From NCBI GenBank assembly GCA_051880495.1, contig JBJEOB010000048.1:1-15478 (forward strand): a stretch of DNA of 15,478 bases. The letters are read 5' to 3'. This stretch comes from MGBC120314 sp051880495 (lineage in GTDB: Bacteria > Bacillota > Clostridia > Lachnospirales > Lachnospiraceae). The translations under genes were made by a program, and so were the position numbers. Under the pieces are notes generated by a model. It had not been told where the DNA came from and made no database searches. It saw only the letters and a list, made by a program, of their open reading frames with translations. Shown here in pieces: positions 7,632 to 14,640 of the stretch (the stretch's first letter is position 1; each line of letters begins with the position of its first letter).

Positions 7632-10262
7632 TTATTTAGCTTCGAACCAGTCATTTCCTGTATGCATATCAATTTCAAGAACAACCTTAAGCTTCGCAGC
7701 CTCTGTCATCTCTTCACTCAAAATCTGTTTAACCTTATCAAGTTCACTCTTATGAGCTTCCACAAGGAGTTCATCGTGCACCTGCAGAATTAAACGTGAT
7801 TTTAAATTATCCTTTTTGAATCTCTTTGATACCCGAATCATGGCAATCTTTATAATATCTGCTGCTGTACCCTGTATTGGCGAATTCATCGCAATTCTCT
7901 CACCAAATGCCCTCTGCATAAAGTTGCTTGAGGACAATTCAGGCACAGGTCTCTTTCTTTTGTACATCGTTGTGGCAAAACCATTTTCTTTTGCGCTTTT
8001 AACAAGACCATCAAGAAAAATTTTTATACCCGGATATGTTTCAAAATATCTCTCAATATACTCCGCAGCCTCTTTCTTAGAGATACTGAGGTCCTGGCTT
8101 AATCCAAACGAGCTGATGCCATATACGATACCGAAATTAACTGCCTTTGCATTTCTTCTCTGCTGATCAGTCACCTGGTCAAAAGGTGTATGGAATACCT
8201 GACTTGCAGTTATTCTATGGATATCCTGCTCACTTTGGTATGCCTCAATAAGCTTCTCATCACCGGACATATGGGCAAGAATTCTTAATTCAATCTGGGA
8301 GTAATCTGCATCAACAAATACATAATCATCCTCAGGTACAAATACTTTACGAATCTGTCTTCCAAGCTCCATCCTGATTGGAATATTCTGAAGATTTGGC
8401 TCTGTTGAACTGATTCTTCCGGTAGCGGTAATGGTCTGATTAAATTTACTGTGAATTCTGGAGTCCTCACCAATACATGCAAATAAACCGTCAGCATATG
8501 TCGATTTCAATTTGGTAAGCTGACGATACTCTAATATCATGCTTACAATAGGATTATCATCCTTAAGTTTTTCGAGGACATCTGCAGATGTTGAATAGCC
8601 TGTTTTTGTCTTCTTTCCACCGGAAAGGCCCATTTTTTCAAACAAAATCTCTCCAAGCTGTTTAGGTGAATTGATATTAAATTCACAGCCTGCCTCTTTA
8701 TATATTAAGTCCTCAAGTTCCTTTATTCTTACACTAAGCTTTTCGCCATACTCTTTTAAGCTGTCCGGATTAACCTTTATTCCATATTTTTCCATGTCAT
8801 AAAGAACACCAATTAACGGCAATTCTATATTTTCATATAAATCATGCATTTCATCAAGTTTAAGCTTTTCATCAAGATTTTTATAAGCCATTCCTGCTAT
8901 ATATGCATTAATAAACGATAACTTCTTTACGGCATCGCCGTCATTGTTCCATTGCTTTACGAGTTCATTTTCAGACTGTATCTGAATTCCTAAATAATCT
9001 CTTGCAATATCATCAAAATTGTACGTATCCTTCATTGGGTTTAAAAGGTACGCCGCAACCTTTATATCAAAGAACCTGTCCTCGTCCACCGAATCAAGCG
9101 CCAGAAGATTCTTTTTAAGGTCCATAACAACAACCTTAAAGACAATTCCCGAGAGTGCTTTTACCTGATCAACAAGCATATCCGCCGTTACAAAATTAAG
9201 AACCGGAATAAAGACACCCTCTCCTTCCTGCTGACATACGACAAGTCCTGTTATTTCTTTATTGTCAATTACAAAATCAATAGCAATTATTTTCTTTTCT
9301 AACTTTTTCTTCGCATTATCAAAGAAATCCAAAACATCATTCAAATCATCAATGGTCCTGAATTTATCAATAATATCATTAATACTGGTCTGATTAGTCA
9401 CCGTAAATCTTTTTAACAGAGATTTAAACTCAAATCTTTTAAAAATTTCATATGATTTCTCATTAAACAGTTCCCCTACTCTTGCATCATTGAAGCTGTA
9501 ATCAATTGATACATCTGTATTAATTGTTGCCAATGTCTTGCTTAGTTTTACAATTTCTTTATTTTCAGACAAAGAATTTTTTGCTTTATTAGGTGTAATT
9601 TCTTCAATATTTTCAAATGCACACTCAATTGAATGATATTTCCCAATAATTGCAGAAGCTGTCTTTTCGCCTATTCCCGGTGCTCCCGGAATGTTATCCG
9701 CCGTATCACCCATCAGTGCTTTAAGATCAATAAATTCTGACGGTGTTACACCATATGTTTTGAATACATCTTCAGCATAATAATCTTCAACTTCCGTCGT
9801 TCCTTTTTTAGTCTTTGGAATCCTTATCTTGATTTTGTCAGTTGCAAGCTGAAGTAAGTCTCTGTCACCCGATACAATGGAAACCGACAGGCCTTCTTTT
9901 TCGGCACGCTTTCCTATCGTTCCAAGCAGATCGTCAGCCTCAAATCCCGCCATTTCTACAATCTTTATCCCCATTGAAGTTAATACTTCCTTAATGAGCG
10001 GAACCTGTTCATGCAATTCTGCCGGCATAGGTTTTCTGGTACCCTTATACTCAGGATACATTTTATGTCTGAATGTAGGTGCTTTTACATCAAAAGCAAC
10101 CGTTATATAGTCCGGTTTTTCCTCATCAAGAATTTTTAACATAATATTTAAAAAACCATACACTGCGTTCGTATGCAGTCCCTCTGAATTTGTAAGATCC
10201 GGAATACCATAAAATGCCCTGTTTAAAATACTATGACCATCAATCAAAACTAATTTTTCCAT
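7632..10262 (-). CDS. polA: DNA polymerase I
   Basis: An 876-residue enzyme for gap filling, primer removal and repair synthesis. The N-terminal 5'-3' nuclease domain (1 to about 290) has LVLIDGHS, AFD, the EADDLL cluster (108-113), SGDRDLLQL, and MGDTADNIPGAPGIGEKTA. The polymerase domain has motif A DYSQIELR (653-660), motif B RRNAKAVNFGIVYG (702-715) with a Phe at the ddNTP-discriminating site (710), and motif C VHDE (828-831). The middle 3'-5' exonuclease domain (about 300-470) lacks the DxE metal site: AIDFVID (327-333) stands where FDTET is usual, so proofreading is probably absent, as in Bacillus-type PolA. I chose the ATG at 10262 (GAGGG before it) because 33 extra in-frame codons upstream overlap the promoter and do not belong to the family. 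Confidence 0.97.
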   Translation of the reverse strand: MEKLVLIDGHSILNRAFYGIPDLTNSEGLHTNAVYGFLNIMLKILDEEKPDYITVAFDVKAPTFRHKMYPEYKGTRKPMPAELHEQVPLIKEVLTSMGIKIVEMAGFEADDLLGTIGKRAEKEGLSVSIVSGDRDLLQLATDKIKIRIPKTKKGTTEVEDYYAEDVFKTYGVTPSEFIDLKALMGDTADNIPGAPGIGEKTASAIIGKYHSIECAFENIEEITPNKAKNSLSENKEIVKLSKTLATINTDVSIDYSFNDARVGELFNEKSYEIFKRFEFKSLLKRFTVTNQTSINDIIDKFRTIDDLNDVLDFFDNAKKKLEKKIIAIDFVIDNKEITGLVVCQQEGEGVFIPVLNFVTADMLVDQVKALSGIVFKVVVMDLKKNLLALDSVDEDRFFDIKVAAYLLNPMKDTYNFDDIARDYLGIQIQSENELVKQWNNDGDAVKKLSFINAYIAGMAYKNLDEKLKLDEMHDLYENIELPLIGVLYDMEKYGIKVNPDSLKEYGEKLSVRIKELEDLIYKEAGCEFNINSPKQLGEILFEKMGLSGGKKTKTGYSTSADVLEKLKDDNPIVSMILEYRQLTKLKSTYADGLFACIGEDSRIHSKFNQTITATGRISSTEPNLQNIPIRMELGRQIRKVFVPEDDYVFVDADYSQIELRILAHMSGDEKLIEAYQSEQDIHRITASQVFHTPFDQVTDQQRRNAKAVNFGIVYGISSFGLSQDLSISKKEAAEYIERYFETYPGIKIFLDGLVKSAKENGFATTMYKRKRPVPELSSSNFMQRAFGERIAMNSPIQGTAADIIKIAMIRVSKRFKKDNLKSRLILQVHDELLVEAHKSELDKVKQILSEEMTEAAKLKVVLEIDMHTGNDWFEAK

Positions 10263-10293
10263 ATTTCCCTCGCAAAAGAATTCTTTGTCTGAT

Positions 10294-10322
10294 ATTCTAC
10301 AACAATCCTCCCTTAATTGCAA
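10294..10322 (-). promoter_or_regulatory. putative sigma-A promoter for polA
   Basis: On the minus strand a -35 TTGCAA (10317-10322) and a -10 TAGAAT (10294-10299) are exactly 17 bp apart. The predicted start of transcription is near 10287, leaving a leader of about 25 bases with the polA ribosome binding site GAGGG. The -35 begins one base after the stop codon of the last Tad-locus gene, so the pilus locus and polA probably have separate promoters. I see no intrinsic terminator between them, so some read-through is possible. Confidence 0.6.
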
Positions 10323-10323
10323 A

Positions 10324-10899
10324 TCAACAATATTTAAGTAAAATACACTTTTCAAGAACAACAGTATGACGCCTGTTTATAAATCCCATATAACTGAATA
10401 ATAATCGTACATATACGGCAGAACAGGTAATATCAACTCCATTCGGTGATTTTATCGGACTTAAGGCATTATAACGCAATGTCCTTATATCATAATTATC
10501 CCCGACAAAGTCATGAATAACCAAATCTTCTGCCACATTATAAATTATCATCTCTTCAATACTGTAACTAAGATTTCTATTTTTAAATATTGCTGTATTA
10601 TTAATATTTTTTTCGAGCACTCCGATTATACTTTCATGTGCCGCCACTGCATCAATGTCTAACGAAATGTCCTGATATATTCTATCAAAATCATACCACA
10701 CCATTCCATCATACTCCCTTTTTGATACCCTGACTTTAGAGTCAAACTTTGGTGCATTTATGCATGTTACAGATAATTCTGAGGCAGTAAGGATATTGTC
10801 CATTTCATCACAGATGTTAACTGCCGCCTTTTCTTCCAAAACAACAGCACCGATAAATACAATCAATACAAAGAACATTATCCTAATGCTATGGCACAT
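10324..10899 (-). CDS. unrecognised membrane-anchored protein at the end of the Tad locus
   Basis: A 191-residue protein that I cannot assign to a family. One hydrophobic segment near residues 6-21 (IRIMFFVLIVFIGAVV) after a short N-terminus looks like a signal anchor or pseudopilin-type stalk; the rest is soluble, with three Cys in the last 35 residues. The upstream TadE-like gene overlaps it by 22 bp if the ATG at 10899 is used. A second ATG at 10878 forms a TAATG overlap with that gene's stop codon but would leave no positive charge before the membrane segment. I kept 10899, though no clear ribosome binding site precedes it. Its position directly after two pilin-like genes suggests a minor pseudopilin (TadE/TadF/TadG-like position). 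That role is inference. Confidence 0.6.
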   Translation of the reverse strand: MCHSIRIMFFVLIVFIGAVVLEEKAAVNICDEMDNILTASELSVTCINAPKFDSKVRVSKREYDGMVWYDFDRIYQDISLDIDAVAAHESIIGVLEKNINNTAIFKNRNLSYSIEEMIIYNVAEDLVIHDFVGDNYDIRTLRYNALSPIKSPNGVDITCSAVYVRLLFSYMGFINRRHTVVLEKCILLKYC

Positions 10900-11321
10900 T
10901 TTTCAATATTCACTTCTCTCTCGAAATAATTTATCATGCTATTCATATCTTCCCCCATCAAAACTGAACAAACCGGTACCTTTGCCTTTATCATCAAATA
11001 TATCTCATCGCCATATTCAATGTTGCTGTCCCAGAATGTTGTCCCTGCGAAATCAACATTTGAAGACGGAATCCCGATACGTTCTATTTCTTCGTAAAAT
11101 TTATCAAGTTCATCCGCCTTTAGTCCGTTTTCCGTTCCCATTATAAGAATGTATTTCTGCGATAAATTCTCAAGTCGGTTTAACATATCCATAAAACGGA
11201 CATTATAACTATATTGAATTAACATATAGGCACACATTATGATAACTATAAGCAATGGCACAAAATCCAATACCCCGGCTATTCCACGTTCTTTTTTTAA
11301 CAATAGTTTAAATCTGTTCAT
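10878..11321 (-). CDS. TadE/DUF4320-like pseudopilin candidate
   Basis: A 147-residue protein with a prepilin-like start: basic MNRFKLLLKKERG, then IAGVLDFVPLLIVIIMCAYM, a hydrophobic helix running from 14 to about 34, then a soluble domain. The Gly at 13 could be the prepilin peptidase site; an Asp at 19 stands where pilins normally have Glu (+5). The pattern resembles TadE-type minor pilins and the clostridial DUF4320 group found in Tad loci, which help assemble or prime the Flp pilus in the membrane. The gene overlaps the end of the Flp1-like gene by 14 bp, and its AAGGA ribosome binding site is inside that gene, so translation is probably coupled. The family assignment is moderate; processing by the nearby peptidase is inferred. 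Confidence 0.65.
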   Translation of the reverse strand: MNRFKLLLKKERGIAGVLDFVPLLIVIIMCAYMLIQYSYNVRFMDMLNRLENLSQKYILIMGTENGLKADELDKFYEEIERIGIPSSNVDFAGTTFWDSNIEYGDEIYLMIKAKVPVCSVLMGEDMNSMINYFEREVNIEKCAIALG

Positions 11322-11517
11322 TTAATCCTTCCGGTTGTTCAACAGTACTGAAATTGCTTGAAATAAAGTTCTCACAGTATTCAAATACATTTGTTGCCAT
11401 ACCGATTATCTGCGTTTTAAACAACATGACCATCGAAAGAGCAATTACAATCAGCAGTACTTCAACCAGAACCTCCTTTCCGCCTTTTTGCTTCTTAAAA
11501 ATATTGTATTTTTTCAT
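11308..11517 (-). CDS. Flp1-like type IVb pilin
   Basis: A 69-residue pilin: basic leader MKKYNIFKKQKGGK, then EVLVEVLLIVIALSMVMLFK, a single hydrophobic helix (about 15-34), then a short polar tail. This matches the Flp1-like pilins of clostridial Tad loci (usual pattern G..IEIILILVVLIALVIIFK), the main subunit of the fibre. The conserved Glu is at 19; counting it as +5 puts the cut after Lys14 rather than after Gly13, so the cleavage site is slightly unusual. I chose the ATG at 11517, with AGGAGG six bases upstream; a 23-codon in-frame extension overlaps the tadC-like gene and looks unreal. It lies 10 bp after that gene. The product should be cleaved by the prepilin peptidase encoded at 14056-14640. 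Confidence 0.85.
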   Translation of the reverse strand: MKKYNIFKKQKGGKEVLVEVLLIVIALSMVMLFKTQIIGMATNVFEYCENFISSNFSTVEQPEGLNEQI

Positions 11518-11527
11518 ACTAATCCTC

Positions 11528-12211
11528 CTAAAATATCTCAAAAATTTCTTTAAATTCAATAACGGAACAATAAACTGATATGGCAATTAATCCTGCCATA
11601 AAGAACACTTGAATAAGTTGTACATTTCTTTCTACTGAATTTTCTTCCTTAACACAGATAGCCTTTTCAACATCGAGCACCTGTTCAAAGGCACTATCCA
11701 GATTATTAACACTAAAACCTGTCTCAAATGCCTGTTTTAAAATAATGACCAGCATATCAATATGTATATTGGAAAACCTTGAATTAAAATCATTTAATGC
11801 ATCAAATGTATTTTTTGACATAAAAATATCCCTTAACAATCTTTCTATGCCCTGTTTTAGACGCTTATTTTCAATATGTTTAAGACAGTTTTCCAGCGCA
11901 TCAAGAATGTAAATCCCTGCATGCATCTGTATTTTCAATGATTCAAATATATTTTTAATATCTGTAAGCATATTATCATTATCCGCGCGGTTGGAAATAA
12001 ATATTATCAAAAACGGCAGAAAAAAGCCTGAAACGGTTAAAATTATTAAAAGTAATCCTTTCATTCCCATTACCGCTAAAAAAATCAGTAGCGAAATACC
12101 TGCCACAATACTTATACCAAGAAACAGCCATCCCGGAATCATAAATCCTGTCAGAGACTCTATGCCGTGACTTTTTAAAAAAATCTCAATCTTTCTTAAA
12201 AAAGCCTTCAT
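11528..12211 (-). CDS. tadC: TadC-like inner membrane platform protein (T2SSF family)
   Basis: A 227-residue membrane protein. Two hydrophobic segments (about 26-48 and 52-73) precede a cytosolic helical domain (about 80-190) with the T2SSF pattern LKIQMHAGI/YILDALENCLK and LVIILKQAFETGFSVNNLDSAFEQVLDVE, followed by a last membrane segment (about 198-218). TadC with TadB forms the membrane platform turned by the TadA ATPase during Flp pilus assembly. I chose the ATG at 12211: GGAGGTGA is directly upstream and overlaps the TGA of the tadB-like gene. A 32-codon in-frame extension with hydrophobic residues exists but lies inside that gene and lacks a good ribosome binding site. TadB and TadC are related, so the name rests on order and topology. 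Confidence 0.8.
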   Translation of the reverse strand: MKAFLRKIEIFLKSHGIESLTGFMIPGWLFLGISIVAGISLLIFLAVMGMKGLLLIILTVSGFFLPFLIIFISNRADNDNMLTDIKNIFESLKIQMHAGIYILDALENCLKHIENKRLKQGIERLLRDIFMSKNTFDALNDFNSRFSNIHIDMLVIILKQAFETGFSVNNLDSAFEQVLDVEKAICVKEENSVERNVQLIQVFFMAGLIAISVYCSVIEFKEIFEIF

Positions 12212-12213
12212 AC

Positions 12214-12765
12214 TCACCTCCAGAATAAATAATATACAGAATAAAATGATACAGCCAGGCAATAGCATACTATCCCGATTCCAACCGGTGATGAAAACAA
12301 TATCCAAAATACATTTAATGACAAAAACGAATTAAGTATATTGATTACAACAAAACCGGAAATAAATAATGCAGCCATATCAACCCGTGCACTGTTTAAA
12401 ACTGCCTTTCTGATATGTTTTGAGCTCATATAGGCTTTAACGGAATTTCTTGCATCATTTATTGCGGCGCTGTAATTTGCCCCGTGTTCAGAACAAATCT
12501 GCAGATTTTTAAAAACATCATTTAGTTTTGTTCCCTTTAGTTTAATAAATAAATGTTCAAATGACGTATACATATCTGCATTTAATTTAACCTCCATAAT
12601 AAAATCATTCATAATTCCATGAAGCGGTTCCTTAATATACTGATTTGCCCGGTCAATAATACTTATCAGATCATCGTCAGATATGCTGAAATTTTCAACA
12701 AGATTTAGAAATGACAATGTCTGCTCATCAATCTGATCTATTATAATCTTTTTTAAATAAACCAC
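12214..12765 (-). CDS. tadB: short TadB-like platform protein (T2SSF family)
   Basis: A 183-residue protein with a cytosolic helical domain first (about 10-120: FLNLVENFSIS, PLHGIMNDFIMEVKLNADM, and LKGTKLNDVFKNLQICSEHG), then two membrane segments (about 129-150 and 157-180). This is the T2SSF layout of TadB, which pairs with TadC as the pilus platform. Typical TadB proteins are about 250-320 residues and start with one or two membrane helices, which are missing here. Nothing upstream restores them: the upstream frame belongs to tadA, which overlaps by 13 bp. The start is GTG, with AGGA upstream inside tadA. The gene therefore looks naturally short rather than broken. The T2SSF identity is moderate, being based on pattern and on its place between tadA and tadC. 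Confidence 0.7.
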   Translation of the reverse strand: MVYLKKIIIDQIDEQTLSFLNLVENFSISDDDLISIIDRANQYIKEPLHGIMNDFIMEVKLNADMYTSFEHLFIKLKGTKLNDVFKNLQICSEHGANYSAAINDARNSVKAYMSSKHIRKAVLNSARVDMAALFISGFVVINILNSFLSLNVFWILFSSPVGIGIVCYCLAVSFYSVYYLFWR

Positions 12766-14024
12766 CTTCCATCCTTATATATTACGTTTTTTATTAAATC
12801 GCCTTGTTTTGAATCAAACCCGCTTATCTGTGTTATTTCACACACTTTAAACTCTTTCATAAAAATTACAAACTGAATTCCTATGAGTTTCCTGAGGCAG
12901 TCATCAAAACTATATCCTGTTGCCTGCTTCACGTAATCAGCAAGTTTGTTAATTCCCTCAAACGAGTTCATTCCATGCACAGTTGCCCAGCATTTATGAC
13001 CTGTGTAAGAAGCCATGGAAAATCCCTCTGCTTCATCACCCTTTATTTCACCGATTATAAAGTAATCCAGATCCATTCTTAAACCATTTCTTGTTAAATC
13101 CGGAAGAGAATACTCCAGCTTACCCTCGCCGTTATATGATATCGTATGCAAAAAAGCTATATCCTTGGCCGGAACACAATTACCTGCTTCATCAACCTTT
13201 GATGAAATAAAAAGCTCATCGCTTTCCTGAATTACAACAGCACTTTCATTCTCATCAATATATTCAAGCAAGGTATTAAGAAGTGTTGTCTTACCGGAAG
13301 CACCTTTCCCTGTAAAAAGGATACCTGAAGCATTTTGTGCCTGAAACTTCAGAAACTCTGCCATTTTCTCATCAAACATATCTTTTTTGATAAGTTCTTC
13401 CATGGTATATTTTTCTTTTGGAATTTTACGAATGGTCAGGACAGGGATTTTATTGCAGCAGACCAGCTGCGTACAGATATTAAACCTTAAAATGAAATTA
13501 GAATTGGACATATCAGTAAAATACGTTACTGCATTCACGTCACTAAGGCTCTTTTTATTTCTGACCGCCATAAGATTAATAAATTGAAGGTAATCTGTTC
13601 TGTCAGCAAAATGATTATTATATTCATATCTTCTGCCTAATTTTTTATACCTGATATAATTCCAGTCGAGCACCCTGATATCAGAAATATCCGGGTCGTT
13701 TATAAGGTCATCCAATACATAATATCCCCATAAATATTTCTCAAGCTCTGTAAGTACCCTTGTTATAATATTAGGTTCATGAGCATATTCTGTTTGTTTT
13801 AAAAATGCCAGCGCAAACTTTTTTACATGGCGTTTTCTTAACTCATCCTCCTTTCCGTCAAGTTCCAGCATGGATTTATCAGGTGAATCACCAATGCTTT
13901 TTACAACCATAAACATGAGCTTACGTACTGTTGCATCATTTTTTGCGACATCCGTACCATAAGCTGCTACATGGTCTTCGGCAACTATATTTTCATTTCT
14001 TGTACGAGACGAAAATAAAGCCAT
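12753..14024 (-). CDS. tadA: TadA/CpaF family pilus assembly ATPase
   Basis: A 423-residue secretion ATPase that powers Flp pilus assembly at the inner face of the membrane. Seen: the N-terminal domain with PDISDIRVLDWNYIRYKKLGRR (110-131); Walker A GKGASGKTT (239-247); an acidic box around QESDELF (266-272); the Walker B region DYFIIGEIKGDEA (320-332); and the His box TGHKCWATVHG (341-351). The family's usual GEIRGxEA and TGHDGSLATIHA are recognisable but drifted. The length is normal for CpaF-like proteins. The ATG follows AAGGAGG. The gene starts 31 bp after the prepilin peptidase gene and overlaps the tadB-like gene by 13 bp. It is the most certain member of the pilus locus. No separate TadZ/CpaE gene is in view. 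Confidence 0.92.
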   Translation of the reverse strand: MALFSSRTRNENIVAEDHVAAYGTDVAKNDATVRKLMFMVVKSIGDSPDKSMLELDGKEDELRKRHVKKFALAFLKQTEYAHEPNIITRVLTELEKYLWGYYVLDDLINDPDISDIRVLDWNYIRYKKLGRRYEYNNHFADRTDYLQFINLMAVRNKKSLSDVNAVTYFTDMSNSNFILRFNICTQLVCCNKIPVLTIRKIPKEKYTMEELIKKDMFDEKMAEFLKFQAQNASGILFTGKGASGKTTLLNTLLEYIDENESAVVIQESDELFISSKVDEAGNCVPAKDIAFLHTISYNGEGKLEYSLPDLTRNGLRMDLDYFIIGEIKGDEAEGFSMASYTGHKCWATVHGMNSFEGINKLADYVKQATGYSFDDCLRKLIGIQFVIFMKEFKVCEITQISGFDSKQGDLIKNVIYKDGRWFI

Positions 14025-14055
14025 AAACCTCCTTTCCTTCGTGTCAGCATTATTT

Positions 14056-14640
14056 TTATATACACGAAATAATTATAAATATACATTCAGAAACAGCTAT
14101 AAACGGCGTATACGGTATCATCCCCTCCTTTCTGCCATCTGCCTTTCTGTAAATGCCAAACAAAAAAGAACTTAAAAATAATATTCCAAGCGTTGTTTCC
14201 AACACCGCTTCATTGTCAATGCCTAAACAAAGCATCCAGAATGTAACAAATATAAACTCACTGTCACCTCTTCCAAATGCCTCTATTCTGTCGCATATCG
14301 CCAAAAAAATAATCAATAATAATACTGAAATAACACATGAAAATGTAATAGAATTGATGTGAAAATTAAAAGATAAAAATATTATTAAAACAATAACGTT
14401 TATAATTTTATATACAAAACCCGTATGATAATCAATAATAACCGTTAAATTAATGTATATCGCTGCAACTGCAGAAATACAAATGATTTCTGTCTGCTTA
14501 TCACTGTTGGTAAAAAAAGACCATAAAATAAAAAGAATGGTTTCGCTAAAAGCTGAATACAGTGCAGTGTCAACGGATAAAGTAATATTTATTTCCGAAT
14601 CATGACTTCTTAAGAAATTTAATATAAAATAACTAATCAT
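14056..14640 (-). CDS. A24 family prepilin peptidase (TadV/CpaA-like)
   Basis: A 194-residue, very hydrophobic protein with several membrane segments. The two catalytic aspartates of this aspartic protease family are visible: Asp70 in IDYHTGFVYKIIN (family pattern D...R.IPN) and Asp126 in FGRGDSEF (family GxGD). KEGMIPYTPFI near 172-182 matches the conserved iPfgPfl region. It cleaves the leader of Flp-type prepilins at the cytoplasmic face of the membrane. It lacks the N-terminal Cys-rich methylase domain of PilD, as is usual in Tad loci. I chose the ATG at 14640 (GAGGG upstream) over one six codons earlier. It overlaps the end of the preceding Ig-like protein gene by 8 bp, so translation is likely coupled. 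The DNA here is visibly richer in A/T than the neighbouring housekeeping genes. Confidence 0.87.
   Translation of the reverse strand: MISYFILNFLRSHDSEINITLSVDTALYSAFSETILFILWSFFTNSDKQTEIICISAVAAIYINLTVIIDYHTGFVYKIINVIVLIIFLSFNFHINSITFSCVISVLLLIIFLAICDRIEAFGRGDSEFIFVTFWMLCLGIDNEAVLETTLGILFLSSFLFGIYRKADGRKEGMIPYTPFIAVSECIFIIISCI

Noticed and set aside
7816..8166. Plus-strand open frame of 116 codons inside polA
   Set aside because: It lies opposite the polymerase motif B/C region, where codon constraint produces open antisense frames.
10303..10312. GGGAGG ribosome-binding-like site on the minus strand within the polA promoter spacer
   Set aside because: The only start codon at a suitable distance is a TTG directly followed by a stop codon, so no small gene follows it.
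10263..10361. 33-codon in-frame extension upstream of polA
   Set aside because: It overlaps the polA promoter and the end of the upstream gene, has no ribosome binding site of its own, and is not part of the PolA family. The ATG at 10262 has GAGGG before it.
10760..11146. Plus-strand open frame of 128 codons opposite the TadE-like gene and the unknown gene
   Set aside because: It is antisense to two overlapping minus-strand genes of the pilus operon, has no recognisable domain, and its composition fits a shadow frame.
11518..11586. 23-codon in-frame extension of the Flp1-like pilin
   Set aside because: It overlaps the tadC-like gene, and the ATG at 11517 has an ideal AGGAGG site and gives a normal pilin leader.
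14038..14068. Seven-base inverted repeat (TTCGTGT with ACACGAA) around the prepilin peptidase stop codon
   Set aside because: The stem is short with a 17-base loop, has no U-tract, and does not cover the tadA ribosome binding site, so neither a terminator nor a translational switch can be supported.
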